Shown here in pieces: positions 7,424 through 15,472 of a stretch of 64,000 bases of DNA. The notes beneath the pieces were generated by a model. That model saw only the letters and a program-made list of their open reading frames with translations. It ran no database searches and was not told the DNA's origin. This stretch comes from JADJOM01 sp963817435 (lineage in GTDB: Bacteria > Gemmatimonadota > Gemmatimonadetes > Gemmatimonadales > GWC2-71-9), in the NCBI GenBank assembly GCA_963817435.1, contig CAWFNY010000003.1:558001-622000 (forward strand), in the 5' to 3' direction. A program made the translations under genes and the position numbers. Each line of letters begins with the position of its first letter. Position 1 is the first letter of the stretch.

Positions 7424-9781
7424 ATGATCTTCGCGCTGCTCGCGCTCACGCACCTGGCCGCCGGCGATTCGGCCTCGCGCTTCGATGGTCAGAGGCGCGA
7501 TCTCATGGTCGCGCCGCCGCGGATCGAGACCGTGATAAGGGTGGACGGTATCCTCGACGAGCCGGTGTGGAGCCAGGCGGCGGTGCTGGACGGGTTCTCC
7601 CACTTCCAGCCGATCGATGGCGTGCCGGCGGAGGATTCGACCGAAGTCCTCGTCTGGTACTCCTCGACCGCGATCCACTTCGGCATTCACGCCCGCGAGC
7701 CGCATGGGGTCGTGCACGCGACGCTCGCCGACCGGGACCGGATCTTCGCCGATGACTACGTCCAGCTCCTGCTCGGCACCTTCGACGATGGCCGGCAGGC
7801 ATACATGTTCGCGGTCAATCCGCTGGGCGTGCAGGGTGACGGCTCGCTGGTCGAGAGGGGCCAGGTCGCGGGCGGCGGCTTCATGGGCGGCGCGGCGGCG
7901 GCCCGCGAGGAGGCCGACCTGAGCCCGGACTTCGTGTTCGAGTCGAAGGGACGGCTGGTGGACGGCGGGTACGATGTCGAGGTCCGGATCCCCTTCAAGA
8001 GCCTGCGCTACCAGTCGAAACAGGTGCAGCGCTGGCAGCTGCACGTGCTGCGGCGGATCCAGCACTCGGGCTTCGAGGACTCGTGGGTGCCCGCGGAGCG
8101 GGCCAGCGCTTCCTTTCTGAGCCAGGCGGGGACGCTCACGGGGCTCAGCGGCCTGATCCGGGGCCTGACGCTCGACGTGACTCCCGAAGTGACGGGCCGG
8201 TGGAGCGGGGCGCGCACCACGCAGGGCCGCTGGAACTACGACCGCTCGGGCCCGGACATCGGCGGCACGCTGCGCTGGGGGATCACCAACAATCTGTCCC
8301 TGAACGGCACCGCGAATCCGGACTTTTCGCAGGTCGAGTCCGACGTCTCCAGCATCCAGTTCGACCCGCGGGACGCGATCTTCTTCCCGGAGAAACGGCC
8401 GTTTTTTCTCGATGGTCTGGAACTCTTCCAGACGCCGAACAACCTCGTCTACACCCGGCGCATCGTGCAGCCGGCCGCGTCGGTCAAGCTCACCGGCAAG
8501 GCCCTCGGCACCACCGTCGGCCTGATCTCCGCGGTGGACGACCGCGTGGCCTCCCTCACCGGAGATGAGCACCCCCTGATCAACGTGCTCCGGCTGCAGA
8601 AGGATGTCGCGGCCCGGTCGCGCGTCGGACTGGTCTACACCGATCGCATCGATGGCAGCGACTGGAACCGGGTGGGGGCGGTCGACGGCCGGATCGTGGT
8701 CGGCAGGAGCAACTTCAGCTTCCAGGTCGGCAACGGGTGGACGCACGAAGGCGGCGTCAGCACCTCCGGCCCCATCTGGCGCGCGAACTTCAACACCAAC
8801 GGCCGCACGTTCGGGGTGCGCTACACCTTCGCGGGGATCGATCCCGACTTCCAGTCGCGGAGCGGCTTCATCCGCCGCCGGGGCGACGTCGATCTCCTGC
8901 TGGTGAATCTGCTGACGCTCAACGGCAAACCGGGAAGCTTCATCGAGAGCTTCACCCCGGACATCACCCTCAACGGGACCTGGACCTACGATCGCTTCAC
9001 CGCCGGCCATGGCGTTCGTGACCAGAAGTTCCACGTCAACCTGAACGCCACCCTCCGGGGCGGCTGGGGCGTCGGCGCCTCGGTGCTGCTGGAGAAATTC
9101 GGGTACGATCCGCGGATCTACGGCGGCTACGCGCTCGAGGTGCCCGGACCCGGCGGTGCCGGCCTCGATACCGTCGCCTTCACCGGCGTGCCGAAGATCC
9201 CCAACCGCGACTGGGTGGTTTCGCTCTCCACGCCCGAATTCCAGGGCTTCTCGGCGAACGGTTTTCTGATCTGGGGGCAGGACGAGAACTTCTTCGAGTG
9301 GGCGTCGGCGAACATCCTGTTCGCCGACTTCGGCGTGAACTGGCGCCCCACGGGACAGTTGCGCATCGAGGGACGATATCAGCACAACCAGTACACGCGG
9401 CGCACCGATGGCAGCATCGTGGGCCGCCAGCGGATCCCCCGGCTCAAGATCGAGTATCAGATCGCGCGGCCGCTCTTCGTCCGCCTGGTCGGCGAGTACA
9501 ACGCCTATCAGCAGGACAGTCTGCGTGACGACACCCGCACCAGCGCGCCGATCCTGATCTACAACAACGCCAGCGGGCACTACGAGCGCTCTCCCGCCTT
9601 CAGCGACAATACCTTCCGCGGCGACGTGCTGGTCTCCTTCACGCCGGTGCCTGGCACGGTGCTGTTCGCGGGTTACGGGAGCACGCTCACCGACCCGGGG
9701 GCCTTCAAGTTCCGCTCGCTCAGGCGCCAGCAGGACGGATTCTTCCTCAAGGGGAGCTATCTCTTCCGGATCGGGGGGTGA
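7424..9781 (+). CDS. DUF5916/carbohydrate-binding family 9-like outer-membrane protein (785 aa)
   Basis: Large exported protein. After a short signal sequence it has a CBM9-like domain (PPRIETVIRVDGILDEPVWSQA, about residues 30-205). A DUF5916 domain follows (PDFSQVESDVSSIQFDPRDAIFFPEKRPFFLDG), and the rest has the alternating aromatic/polar pattern of an outer-membrane beta-barrel. The C-terminal strand ends in FLKGSYLFRIGG. These proteins are abundant in Gemmatimonadota and Bacteroidota; function is not established, though surface binding of glycans or peptides is often proposed. Its last 35 bases overlap the RAYT gene on the other strand. Confidence 0.85.
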   Translation: MIFALLALTHLAAGDSASRFDGQRRDLMVAPPRIETVIRVDGILDEPVWSQAAVLDGFSHFQPIDGVPAEDSTEVLVWYSSTAIHFGIHAREPHGVVHATLADRDRIFADDYVQLLLGTFDDGRQAYMFAVNPLGVQGDGSLVERGQVAGGGFMGGAAAAREEADLSPDFVFESKGRLVDGGYDVEVRIPFKSLRYQSKQVQRWQLHVLRRIQHSGFEDSWVPAERASASFLSQAGTLTGLSGLIRGLTLDVTPEVTGRWSGARTTQGRWNYDRSGPDIGGTLRWGITNNLSLNGTANPDFSQVESDVSSIQFDPRDAIFFPEKRPFFLDGLELFQTPNNLVYTRRIVQPAASVKLTGKALGTTVGLISAVDDRVASLTGDEHPLINVLRLQKDVAARSRVGLVYTDRIDGSDWNRVGAVDGRIVVGRSNFSFQVGNGWTHEGGVSTSGPIWRANFNTNGRTFGVRYTFAGIDPDFQSRSGFIRRRGDVDLLLVNLLTLNGKPGSFIESFTPDITLNGTWTYDRFTAGHGVRDQKFHVNLNATLRGGWGVGASVLLEKFGYDPRIYGGYALEVPGPGGAGLDTVAFTGVPKIPNRDWVVSLSTPEFQGFSANGFLIWGQDENFFEWASANILFADFGVNWRPTGQLRIEGRYQHNQYTRRTDGSIVGRQRIPRLKIEYQIARPLFVRLVGEYNAYQQDSLRDDTRTSAPILIYNNASGHYERSPAFSDNTFRGDVLVSFTPVPGTVLFAGYGSTLTDPGAFKFRSLRRQQDGFFLKGSYLFRIGG

Positions 9782-10319
9782 GGGGAAGGTGGCCCCGCGA
9801 TGCCTCGCGGCCCCGCTCCTGCCATCGCAGCGGGTTCAGCTCGATGTATCGGCGGATGCGTTGAAGCTCGTCGTTGTCGCGAATGACCCGGTCCCAGTAC
9901 CTCGACTGCCAGCGGAAGTCAGCGAGGGAGTCCCGGCGAATCAGCCGAGTTGATCTCGCCTTCCAGCAGCGGATGATCTTGCCAATCGACGGATCACGGG
10001 CCGCCATGAATGAGGCTGGAATGACGGCCTTGGACTGACTCGCCGACTGGCGAGGCACCACTGATTGCCTCGAAGTCTCCAGCATCAGGATTGCATGAAC
10101 GTGATCGGGCATGATCACGAGGCGGTCCAGAGTGAGTCCGGGGAAGTGCCCGGGGAGAAGACGGGCAGCCGCCAGCACGACACGGCCAGCGCTGGTGAGG
10201 TGCACTCTGCCGCCGGAGATGTGGCTGAGCAGTCGCCTCCGCTCGTGGACATTGAAGGTGACGAAATAGCCAGCAGGAGAGGAGTAGTCCCAGTCTGGCA
10301 ATCGGCGAGGTCGGCTCAT
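9747..10319 (-). CDS. REP-associated tyrosine transposase, Y1/HUH family (190 aa)
   Basis: RAYT-type single-strand DNA nuclease. It has the conserved opening PAGYFVTFNVHERR, the HUH pair in IMPDHVH (H73, H75) and the helix WDRVIRDNDELQRIRRYIELNP with Y158 as the likely catalytic tyrosine. RAYTs act on REP palindromes as domesticated IS200/IS605 relatives. The ATG at 10319 is the first that gives the canonical N-terminus; the longer frame runs back into repeat DNA. A tandem palindromic repeat lies about 105 bp upstream, and related palindromes are dispersed in the window. All motifs are intact, so it may be active. Confidence 0.88.
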   Translation of the reverse strand: MSRPRRLPDWDYSSPAGYFVTFNVHERRRLLSHISGGRVHLTSAGRVVLAAARLLPGHFPGLTLDRLVIMPDHVHAILMLETSRQSVVPRQSASQSKAVIPASFMAARDPSIGKIIRCWKARSTRLIRRDSLADFRWQSRYWDRVIRDNDELQRIRRYIELNPLRWQERGREASRGHLPLTPRSGRDSSP

Positions 10320-10423
10320 GGCGCCGGATAGCGGAGTCTCGGGCTCTGTTGAACAGTTGGTCCCGCGAATCTGCAGAAGCCGGCACAACCGATCATCAAT
10401 CTTCGGTCGGGGCAGAATCGACG

Positions 10424-10548
10424 GTGGGGCCGCGATTAATCGCGGCCCCACACTTCAGGAGAGCTCCGCGGAGTCTTCACTATCCAGCTCCATTAATCGC
10501 GGCCCCACACTTCAGGAGAGCTCCGCGGAGTCTTCACTATCCAAGTCC
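10424..10548. repeat. REP-like palindrome and 57-bp tandem repeat by the RAYT gene
   Basis: A perfect 28-bp palindrome (arms GTGGGGCCGCG / CGCGGCCCCAC around ATTAAT) spans 10424-10451. It opens two near-identical 57-bp units (10435-10491 and 10492-10548), each with the half-site ATTAATCGCGGCCCCAC and a short CTCCGCGGAG palindrome. The only other features between 10320 and 10567 are leader regions. This is the arrangement expected for a RAYT with its cognate REPs. Confidence 0.8.
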
Positions 10549-10567
10549 ATCACTCGGCCCCCCACCC

Positions 10568-11209
10568 TCACTCCCACGCCGAAAACTGCCCCTCCGCTGC
10601 GAGCGCGGTCATCGCCTCACGGAACTCGGTCATGTAGGCGTCGCGGTCGCCCTTCCACGTTACCGGCTCACCCACGAAGACATCCACGAAGAACGGCACC
10701 AGGATCGCCTCCCCCTTGGGCAGCGCCTTGCCGAGTCCGTGCATGAACACGGGAACCACCGGCACATCCGGTCTCCGTTCGCTCAGCCGGGCGATGCCGC
10801 TCTTGAACTCGGTGAGCTGTTCCGGTTCCCCCCGCGATCCCTCGGGAAAGAAGATGAGGATCTCGCCGCGGTCGAGGGCCTGCACGAGCGGTGCGAGCGG
10901 GTCCTCGTCCGGTGAGGAACGCTGCCGGCGGATGGGGAGGATGCCGATGATCTCGGTGGCGAACCAGGCGATCACCCGGTTGCGCAGGAAATAGTCCGCC
11001 GCCGCCACCGGCCGCACCCGGTCCAGCAGCGAGAGCGGCATCAGCGTCATCAGCACCATCGTGTCGAGATGGCTGTTGTGATTCGCCGCGAGGACCGCCG
11101 GGCCGGTCTTCGGCAGCCGCTGGCGATGCCGGACGTTGAGTCCGAGGACGACCGTGACGACGCCCCGGACGATCACCGCGAAGAAGAAGAGACGGAGCAG
11201 TCGGCTCAA
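10568..11209 (-). CDS. 1-acyl-glycerol-3-phosphate acyltransferase family protein (213 aa)
   Basis: PlsC-type membrane acyltransferase transferring fatty acids to lysophosphatidic acid or a related acceptor. The HX4D catalytic motif is NHNSHLD (H44, D49), the substrate motif is FFPEGSRG (E123, G124), and one N-terminal membrane segment is present. It is the last gene of an operon with CdsA and a CDP-alcohol phosphotransferase, so the three would supply and use CDP-diacylglycerol locally. The gap to cdsA is 39 bp. Confidence 0.88.
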   Translation of the reverse strand: MSRLLRLFFFAVIVRGVVTVVLGLNVRHRQRLPKTGPAVLAANHNSHLDTMVLMTLMPLSLLDRVRPVAAADYFLRNRVIAWFATEIIGILPIRRQRSSPDEDPLAPLVQALDRGEILIFFPEGSRGEPEQLTEFKSGIARLSERRPDVPVVPVFMHGLGKALPKGEAILVPFFVDVFVGEPVTWKGDRDAYMTEFREAMTALAAEGQFSAWE

Positions 11210-11248
11210 CGGTGTCCCATGGAGGCGGCCGGACCGGCCACCGCGCGG

Positions 11249-12169
11249 CTAGAAGTAGTAGAATCGCAGGAAGTGAAAGAAGAGCGGTGCGGTATAGGTG
11301 AGGCTGTTGATCCGGTCGAGCACGCCGCCATGACCGGGCAGCATCGTGCCGGCATCCTTCACCCCGATGTCGCGCTTCACCGCGCCGATCGTGATGTCGC
11401 CGAGGAAACCGCCCGCCCCGATCATCAGGCCGGCGGCGACGCTGTCGGCGAGGCTGAGCGGCGTGAGGATCGGCGCGAGGAGCATCGAGAGGGCGGTGGT
11501 GGTGACCAGGCCGCCGATCAGCCCCTCGACGGTCTTGTTGGGACTCACCGTCGGCACGACCTTGTTGCGCCCCAGCGTCTTCCCCCACACATACTGCGCC
11601 ACGTCGTTGAGCTGGGTGAGCACGACCAGGTAGAGCACCAGCGCGGCCCCGCCCGTGGGCGAGAGCACCAGCAGGTAGGCCTGATGGCTGATGCTGAACA
11701 CCATGAGCATCAGCCCCCACTGCAGCGTGCCGATCGCGCGCAGGAAGTCCTTCGTCTCGCCGATCAGCACCATCCTGGCGGAGATCAGCAGCATCACCCA
11801 CACCGGGATGAACACGATGAACATCCCGTACCAGCCGCGATACACCCAGTAGTACTGGATCGGGATGCTGAGGTAGGCCCAGAAGAGCACCCGGCGGTCG
11901 GCGCGCCGGGTCGGGATCAGCGAGAGGTACTCCTTCAGCGCGAGGAAGGAGATGAAGGCGAAGAAGACGATCGACAGCCGCCGGTCGATCGCGATGGCGA
12001 TCACGAAGACCGCGACCATCACCCACCAGGACTTCACCCGCGCCGCGAGCTCGCCGTACTTCTCCGCGGGCCCCTTCCGCAGCAGGAACCAGGTGACGCC
12101 GCTCGCCACGATCAGCAGGCCGAGAATGCCGCCGAGCACCACGCGGACTCCGGGAGTGAGGCCAGTCAT
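11249..12169 (-). CDS. cdsA: Phosphatidate cytidylyltransferase (306 aa)
   Basis: Integral membrane enzyme making CDP-diacylglycerol from phosphatidic acid and CTP. About eight hydrophobic segments are present. The C-terminal signature is clear (AVKRDIGVKDAGTMLPGHGG followed by VLDRIN, about residues 255-282), but the last acidic residue of the classical pattern is Asn here. It is translationally coupled to the upstream CDP-alcohol phosphotransferase (4-base overlap). The pairing resembles E. coli ynbA/ynbB rather than the housekeeping cdsA locus, so it may be a second, specialised copy. Confidence 0.9.
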   Translation of the reverse strand: MTGLTPGVRVVLGGILGLLIVASGVTWFLLRKGPAEKYGELAARVKSWWVMVAVFVIAIAIDRRLSIVFFAFISFLALKEYLSLIPTRRADRRVLFWAYLSIPIQYYWVYRGWYGMFIVFIPVWVMLLISARMVLIGETKDFLRAIGTLQWGLMLMVFSISHQAYLLVLSPTGGAALVLYLVVLTQLNDVAQYVWGKTLGRNKVVPTVSPNKTVEGLIGGLVTTTALSMLLAPILTPLSLADSVAAGLMIGAGGFLGDITIGAVKRDIGVKDAGTMLPGHGGVLDRINSLTYTAPLFFHFLRFYYF

Positions 12170-12774
12170 CGGCCGCCCTTCGCCAGCGCCCGCCGGCTGC
12201 GGTTGAGGATGGTGAGCATCGCCAGCAGCGCGACCACCGTGAGCAGCAGCGCCGACCAGGCGCCCGGGGCGAGGCCCAGCCCGAGCAGGAGCGCCAGCAG
12301 TCCGAACACGAAGGCCCGGTCGCTCTTGCCCATCGGGCCGTCGTAGCGCCGCTCGGCACCGATCTGGATGGCCACGACGCCTGCCATCTCGCTCGCGATG
12401 GCGAGCACCACGATCATGACGATGACCGGCGCGGGCAGCCCCGGCACGGCGGCGAAGGGCAGGTAGAGCGCGGCATCGGCCAGGACGTCACCGAGTTCGT
12501 TGAGGACCGCGCCGAGCCGGGACTTCTGATTGTGCTCGCGCGCGAGCATGCCGTCGATGGCGTTGAGCGCCATGCGGAGGAAGAGCACCGCCGGCACGGC
12601 GAAGAGCGCCCAGCGCGAGGTCGGGAAGCGGAGCAGGGCGAGGCCGGCGGCCCCCGAGAGGGCCGCCGCCGCAATCGTCACCTGGTTCGCGGTGACCCCG
12701 GCCGCCGCGAGCCTCCGCACCAGCGGACGCAGCAGGGACTGGAACTTCGGTTTCAGATCGTAGATCGATGCCAT
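12166..12774 (-). CDS. CDP-alcohol phosphatidyltransferase family protein (202 aa)
   Basis: Membrane enzyme that condenses CDP-diacylglycerol with an alcohol. The family motif is DxxDGxxAR...GxxxDxxxD. Here it reads N71-A-I-D74-G-M-L-A-R79, G88, N92, D96, so the first and third metal-binding Asp are Asn. The pattern NELGDVLADAALYLPFA places it with the YnbA-like branch rather than PgsA or PssA. Several hydrophobic segments follow. It lies 4 bp after the DUF4105 gene and overlaps cdsA. The alcohol substrate is unknown. Confidence 0.8.
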   Translation of the reverse strand: MASIYDLKPKFQSLLRPLVRRLAAAGVTANQVTIAAAALSGAAGLALLRFPTSRWALFAVPAVLFLRMALNAIDGMLAREHNQKSRLGAVLNELGDVLADAALYLPFAAVPGLPAPVIVMIVVLAIASEMAGVVAIQIGAERRYDGPMGKSDRAFVFGLLALLLGLGLAPGAWSALLLTVVALLAMLTILNRSRRALAKGGR

Positions 12775-12778
12775 GCGG

Positions 12779-13600
12779 TCAGGGCTCGCGGATCCGGCTG
12801 GAAAAGTCGGGTGCGTTCAGCGCGGCCGCGGCGCGCTCGTTGATGCGGAACCGGTTTCGCGTCTCGGTCAGGCTCACGGTCGAGTCGATCAGGCCGAGGC
12901 GGTAGATCACCTCATCGCTGTACCCGGGGAGCACGATGCGCCAGCTCGACGGGATCCGCCCCGGCACGATCGCGTTGACATGGTGCACCAGATTCAGGGT
13001 GCAGTTGTTGGTGATCGTGTTGTACCACTCGGGTTTGCCGTGGAGCTCGTTGGCCCGCTCGAGCATGCCGGTGAACATCGACCGTATCGCCTCGGGTGTC
13101 GCACGGATCGGATACAGGAAGACATCGGAGCCGTCGTAGACCGCCCGCCGGCCGATGAGGTCGCGCTCGGTGCCGACCACGTAGATCAGCTCGAATCGCC
13201 GAAGCAGTCCCTTCAGCACGCCGTAGACCTCCCCCTCCTCGCGGCGTGCCTCCACCGAAATCGCCACATACTGCCCGTCCGCGAATCCGAAGCTTACGAA
13301 AGCATGCGCCGGGCCCCGCCAGCGTTTCGAGAAGGGTACGAGCACGTACCAGGCGGTGCGGATGTCGTCGAGGTTGTAGCGCCGGATGCCCCACTCGGGC
13401 CGGAAGTCGGTGGCGCTGGTCCATGCGAAGTCGCGGACGCCCTGCACCACCACCCGCTCGCCCTCGAACTGGGCGAACGGCATGACCGACTGGTCCACCG
13501 CCCAGCGGCGGTCTTGGGAGGGACGCAGCGCAGCCCACATGATGGCGAGTACCAGAAGGGGAAGAAGGATGACGGCCGCCAGCAGGGTACGCCGGTTCAT
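12779..13600 (-). CDS. DUF4105 (Lnb N-terminal-like) membrane-anchored protein (273 aa)
   Basis: One N-terminal membrane segment (LLAAVILLPLLVLAIMWAAL) anchors a periplasmic domain that matches DUF4105, the domain named for Lnb, a lipoprotein N-acylating enzyme of Bacteroides. The conserved Cys motif is WYNTITNNCTLNLV (C200), and H99 in PAHAFVSFGF is the likely partner in a papain/NlpC-like active site. The ATG at 13600 shares one base with the stop of the transporter gene. Its place in a phospholipid operon fits acyl transfer from phospholipid to protein, but that is inference. Confidence 0.75.
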   Translation of the reverse strand: MNRRTLLAAVILLPLLVLAIMWAALRPSQDRRWAVDQSVMPFAQFEGERVVVQGVRDFAWTSATDFRPEWGIRRYNLDDIRTAWYVLVPFSKRWRGPAHAFVSFGFADGQYVAISVEARREEGEVYGVLKGLLRRFELIYVVGTERDLIGRRAVYDGSDVFLYPIRATPEAIRSMFTGMLERANELHGKPEWYNTITNNCTLNLVHHVNAIVPGRIPSSWRIVLPGYSDEVIYRLGLIDSTVSLTETRNRFRINERAAAALNAPDFSSRIREP

Positions 13601-14371
13601 CACCAGAGGCGCCCGAAATTGTAGACGCCGCCGGCGTAGATCCCGTCTGGCTGGGGACCGCGAAGCTTGAGGATGCCGCCCACGTCGAGCGTCCACCACG
13701 GGTGCAGCGTGAACACCGGGCCGCCGAGCAGCGCCATCGTGCCGGCCGCCCCCGCCGGGCCGGTCGTCCGCGGATAGCCGAAGACCTCCACCGTCACTCC
13801 GACGCCGCCCCGCACCGGGGCGCCGGTGGCAACCGCCCAGAGCCAGGCATTCCTGGGAGCCGCGCTGCCATCGCCGCTCCGCCTGGTGTAGCCGATGTTC
13901 ACGTCCATGCTCGCCGTGCCGAACTGGTGGCTGGAGATCGCGAGGATGCGAGACATCGGTGGTGCCGGTGCCATGCGCGCCGGCGCCGACCGGCAGCTTG
14001 ATCGCGGGGAGCACCGCGAAGTCGCCGAGCACCGGCAGTCCGTCCGCCAGCCGGAACTTGAGTCCCGCCGCGAGATCGCCGACACCCAGAGCGTCACCTG
14101 CCGGACGGGTGAGGCCGCCGAAGAGCGAGAGCTGGACCCGCGGGGCGAGACCGATCTTGATGACGGTCGGGGTGACGATCGACCAGGCCCCCTGACCATG
14201 GTCGAACTCCGCGCCGGTCTCGAGCTCGATCCACCCCGGCGCCACGGTTCCCGCATGGGTCGCGACGGTGGGCCGCTCCGGCTGCGCCGCATGCGGGTCG
14301 GGCTGCTGGGCGGCGAGCGGGAGCGCCGCGAGCAGGCTGACCAGCGCCAGTGGGAGAGGAGGGCGGATCAC
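13600..14371 (-). pseudogene. Outer-membrane transporter-family beta-barrel, frameshifted
   Basis: The first part reads in one frame from ATG 14371: signal peptide ALVSLLAALPLAAQQ, then GWIELETGAEFDHGQGAWS and GLKFRLADGLPVLGDFAVLPAIKLPVG. The second part continues in another frame: ISSHQFGTASMDVNIGYTRR through GPVFTLHPWWTLDVGGILKL to YNFGRLW. The break is near 13950, where one extra base separates DVS from ILAISSHQF. Removing it restores a single protein of about 256 aa of the PF13557-like transporter/phenol-degradation barrel type. It is either a genuine disruption or a sequencing indel; the flanking operon overlaps are intact. Confidence 0.75.
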
Positions 14372-14778
14372 GGCCCCCCTTCCTCCGAGGCGAGGCGCCG
14401 GAGCATCAGGTCGAAGACCACGAGCACGCCATGGGATTTGTCAGGCACGCGGACCAGGTAGCGCTCGCCCGCCCGCACCACAGCGACGGGGTAGGGCGGA
14501 TGCAGTCCGGCGGCGCGCGTGGCTTCGAGACAGACCGGGTCCTCCGTCACCAGTTGCGCGGCCTCCGGCGGCATCGCGTCCAGCGCGAGCGCTCGGCGCC
14601 GGGCGGCCGTGGCGGAATCGGTCCCCGTGAGAAGAAACTGTACCTGGGTGAGAAAGTATCGGGCGGCGGAGTCGGTGGTGCAGCTCGCCAGATGGGCGGG
14701 GGGATCCTGCGCCGCGAGCGGGCTCACGGCCGCGAGGGTGCACAGCGAAAGCACGGCGGCCAGCGGACGGAGCATCAC
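14368..14778 (-). CDS. Secreted hypothetical protein (136 aa)
   Basis: Unrecognised. Signal peptide (AAVLSLCTLAAVSPLAAQ), then a small domain with two cysteines (LASCTTD and EDPVCLEA) that could form a disulfide. There are two possible ATG codons at 14778 and 14775 (MMLRPL). The stop overlaps the start of the transporter gene by 4 bases, making this the likely first structural gene of the six-gene envelope operon running down to the acyltransferase. Confidence 0.65.
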   Translation of the reverse strand: MMLRPLAAVLSLCTLAAVSPLAAQDPPAHLASCTTDSAARYFLTQVQFLLTGTDSATAARRRALALDAMPPEAAQLVTEDPVCLEATRAAGLHPPYPVAVVRAGERYLVRVPDKSHGVLVVFDLMLRRLASEEGGP

Positions 14779-14785
14779 TCGCCGG

Positions 14786-14947
14786 TCAGGGCAGATGGTC
14801 GTCGGCCCAGCGCTTGGCGAAGTAGCCTCCCGCGGCAGTCCCGAGGATACCGAGGAAGAATGCCGTCATCACCCCGATGGGAGCCCCGGCCCACCAGCCG
14901 ACACTGCCACCAAGCGACGCTCCGATGAAGCCGACGACCTTGCTCAT
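14786..14947 (-). CDS. Glycine-rich small membrane protein (53 aa)
   Basis: A short ORF: ATG at 14947, TGA at 14786-14788. The protein begins MSKVVGFIGASLGGSVGWWA and continues with an Ile/Gly/Phe-rich stretch (GVMTAFFLGILGTAAGGYFA) ending in KRWADDHLP. It has two hydrophobic, glycine-zipper-like helices. A GGGAG Shine-Dalgarno lies 5 bases before the ATG. It ends 8 bp before the hypothetical secreted gene on the same strand. Function unknown. Confidence 0.65.
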   Translation of the reverse strand: MSKVVGFIGASLGGSVGWWAGAPIGVMTAFFLGILGTAAGGYFAKRWADDHLP

Positions 14948-14983
14948 GGGGGCTCCCTGGTGGCCGTTATTGCCCCGGCCCTG

Positions 14984-15361
14984 CTACCACTCGAGCAGGC
15001 CGAGCTCGTCCAGAAAGACTGCGACGGCGGCGAGTTTATCCATGCTCGGCTCCCGCTTGAAGGCCTGGGCCGCCTCACGGAGCGCGGCGGTGCCGGCGTT
15101 GCCGGTCCGCTCCCGGTACTGGCGATGGGTATCGCCAAGCTCGCGGAACACCGCGCGCAGCGACTGGGCCAGGTGCGCGGCCTTTTCCTTCTCGAGGTCG
15201 GCGCTGGCCGTGGTCCGCTTGGCGCCCTTGGGGCGGACCGACTTGGCGCGGCGCTCCGAGGCAACCACCGCCGCGGCGACCCGCCGGCCGACCCGGTCGC
15301 TCATGGTACCGCTGGGCTTCGGGGAGCGCAGTTCGCTGCTCTTGGGCGTCTTCTTGGGCAT
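14984..15361 (-). CDS. Basic helical hypothetical protein (125 aa)
   Basis: Unrecognised. The N-terminal third is Lys/Arg/Ser-rich (MPKKTPKSSELRSPKPSG; KSVRPKGAKRTT) and the rest is helical (DLEKEKAAHLAQSLRAVFRELGDTHRQYRE). No membrane segment is present. The ATG at 15361 is preferred over one 27 bases upstream because the extra residues look unlike protein. The basic N-terminus could bind nucleic acid, but no named motif is seen. The AT-rich stretch just upstream (around 15370-15395) may hold its promoter. Confidence 0.6.
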   Translation of the reverse strand: MPKKTPKSSELRSPKPSGTMSDRVGRRVAAAVVASERRAKSVRPKGAKRTTASADLEKEKAAHLAQSLRAVFRELGDTHRQYRERTGNAGTAALREAAQAFKREPSMDKLAAVAVFLDELGLLEW

Positions 15362-15472
15362 GCTTACCAGTCTCAAAAGGTATGACAATATAAACCGGTG
15401 GCTCCCTCGAAGCCCGCCCCGCGCCTCACGCGGTCGAGGACGGCGCCGGCAGTTCCATCGGCGGCGCGGCGG

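Noticed and set aside
7298..9580. 760-residue open frame antisense to the DUF5916 gene
   Set aside because: Composition is repetitive Asp/Arg/Pro text typical of GC-rich shadows, there is no domain, and the opposite strand has a clear family protein.
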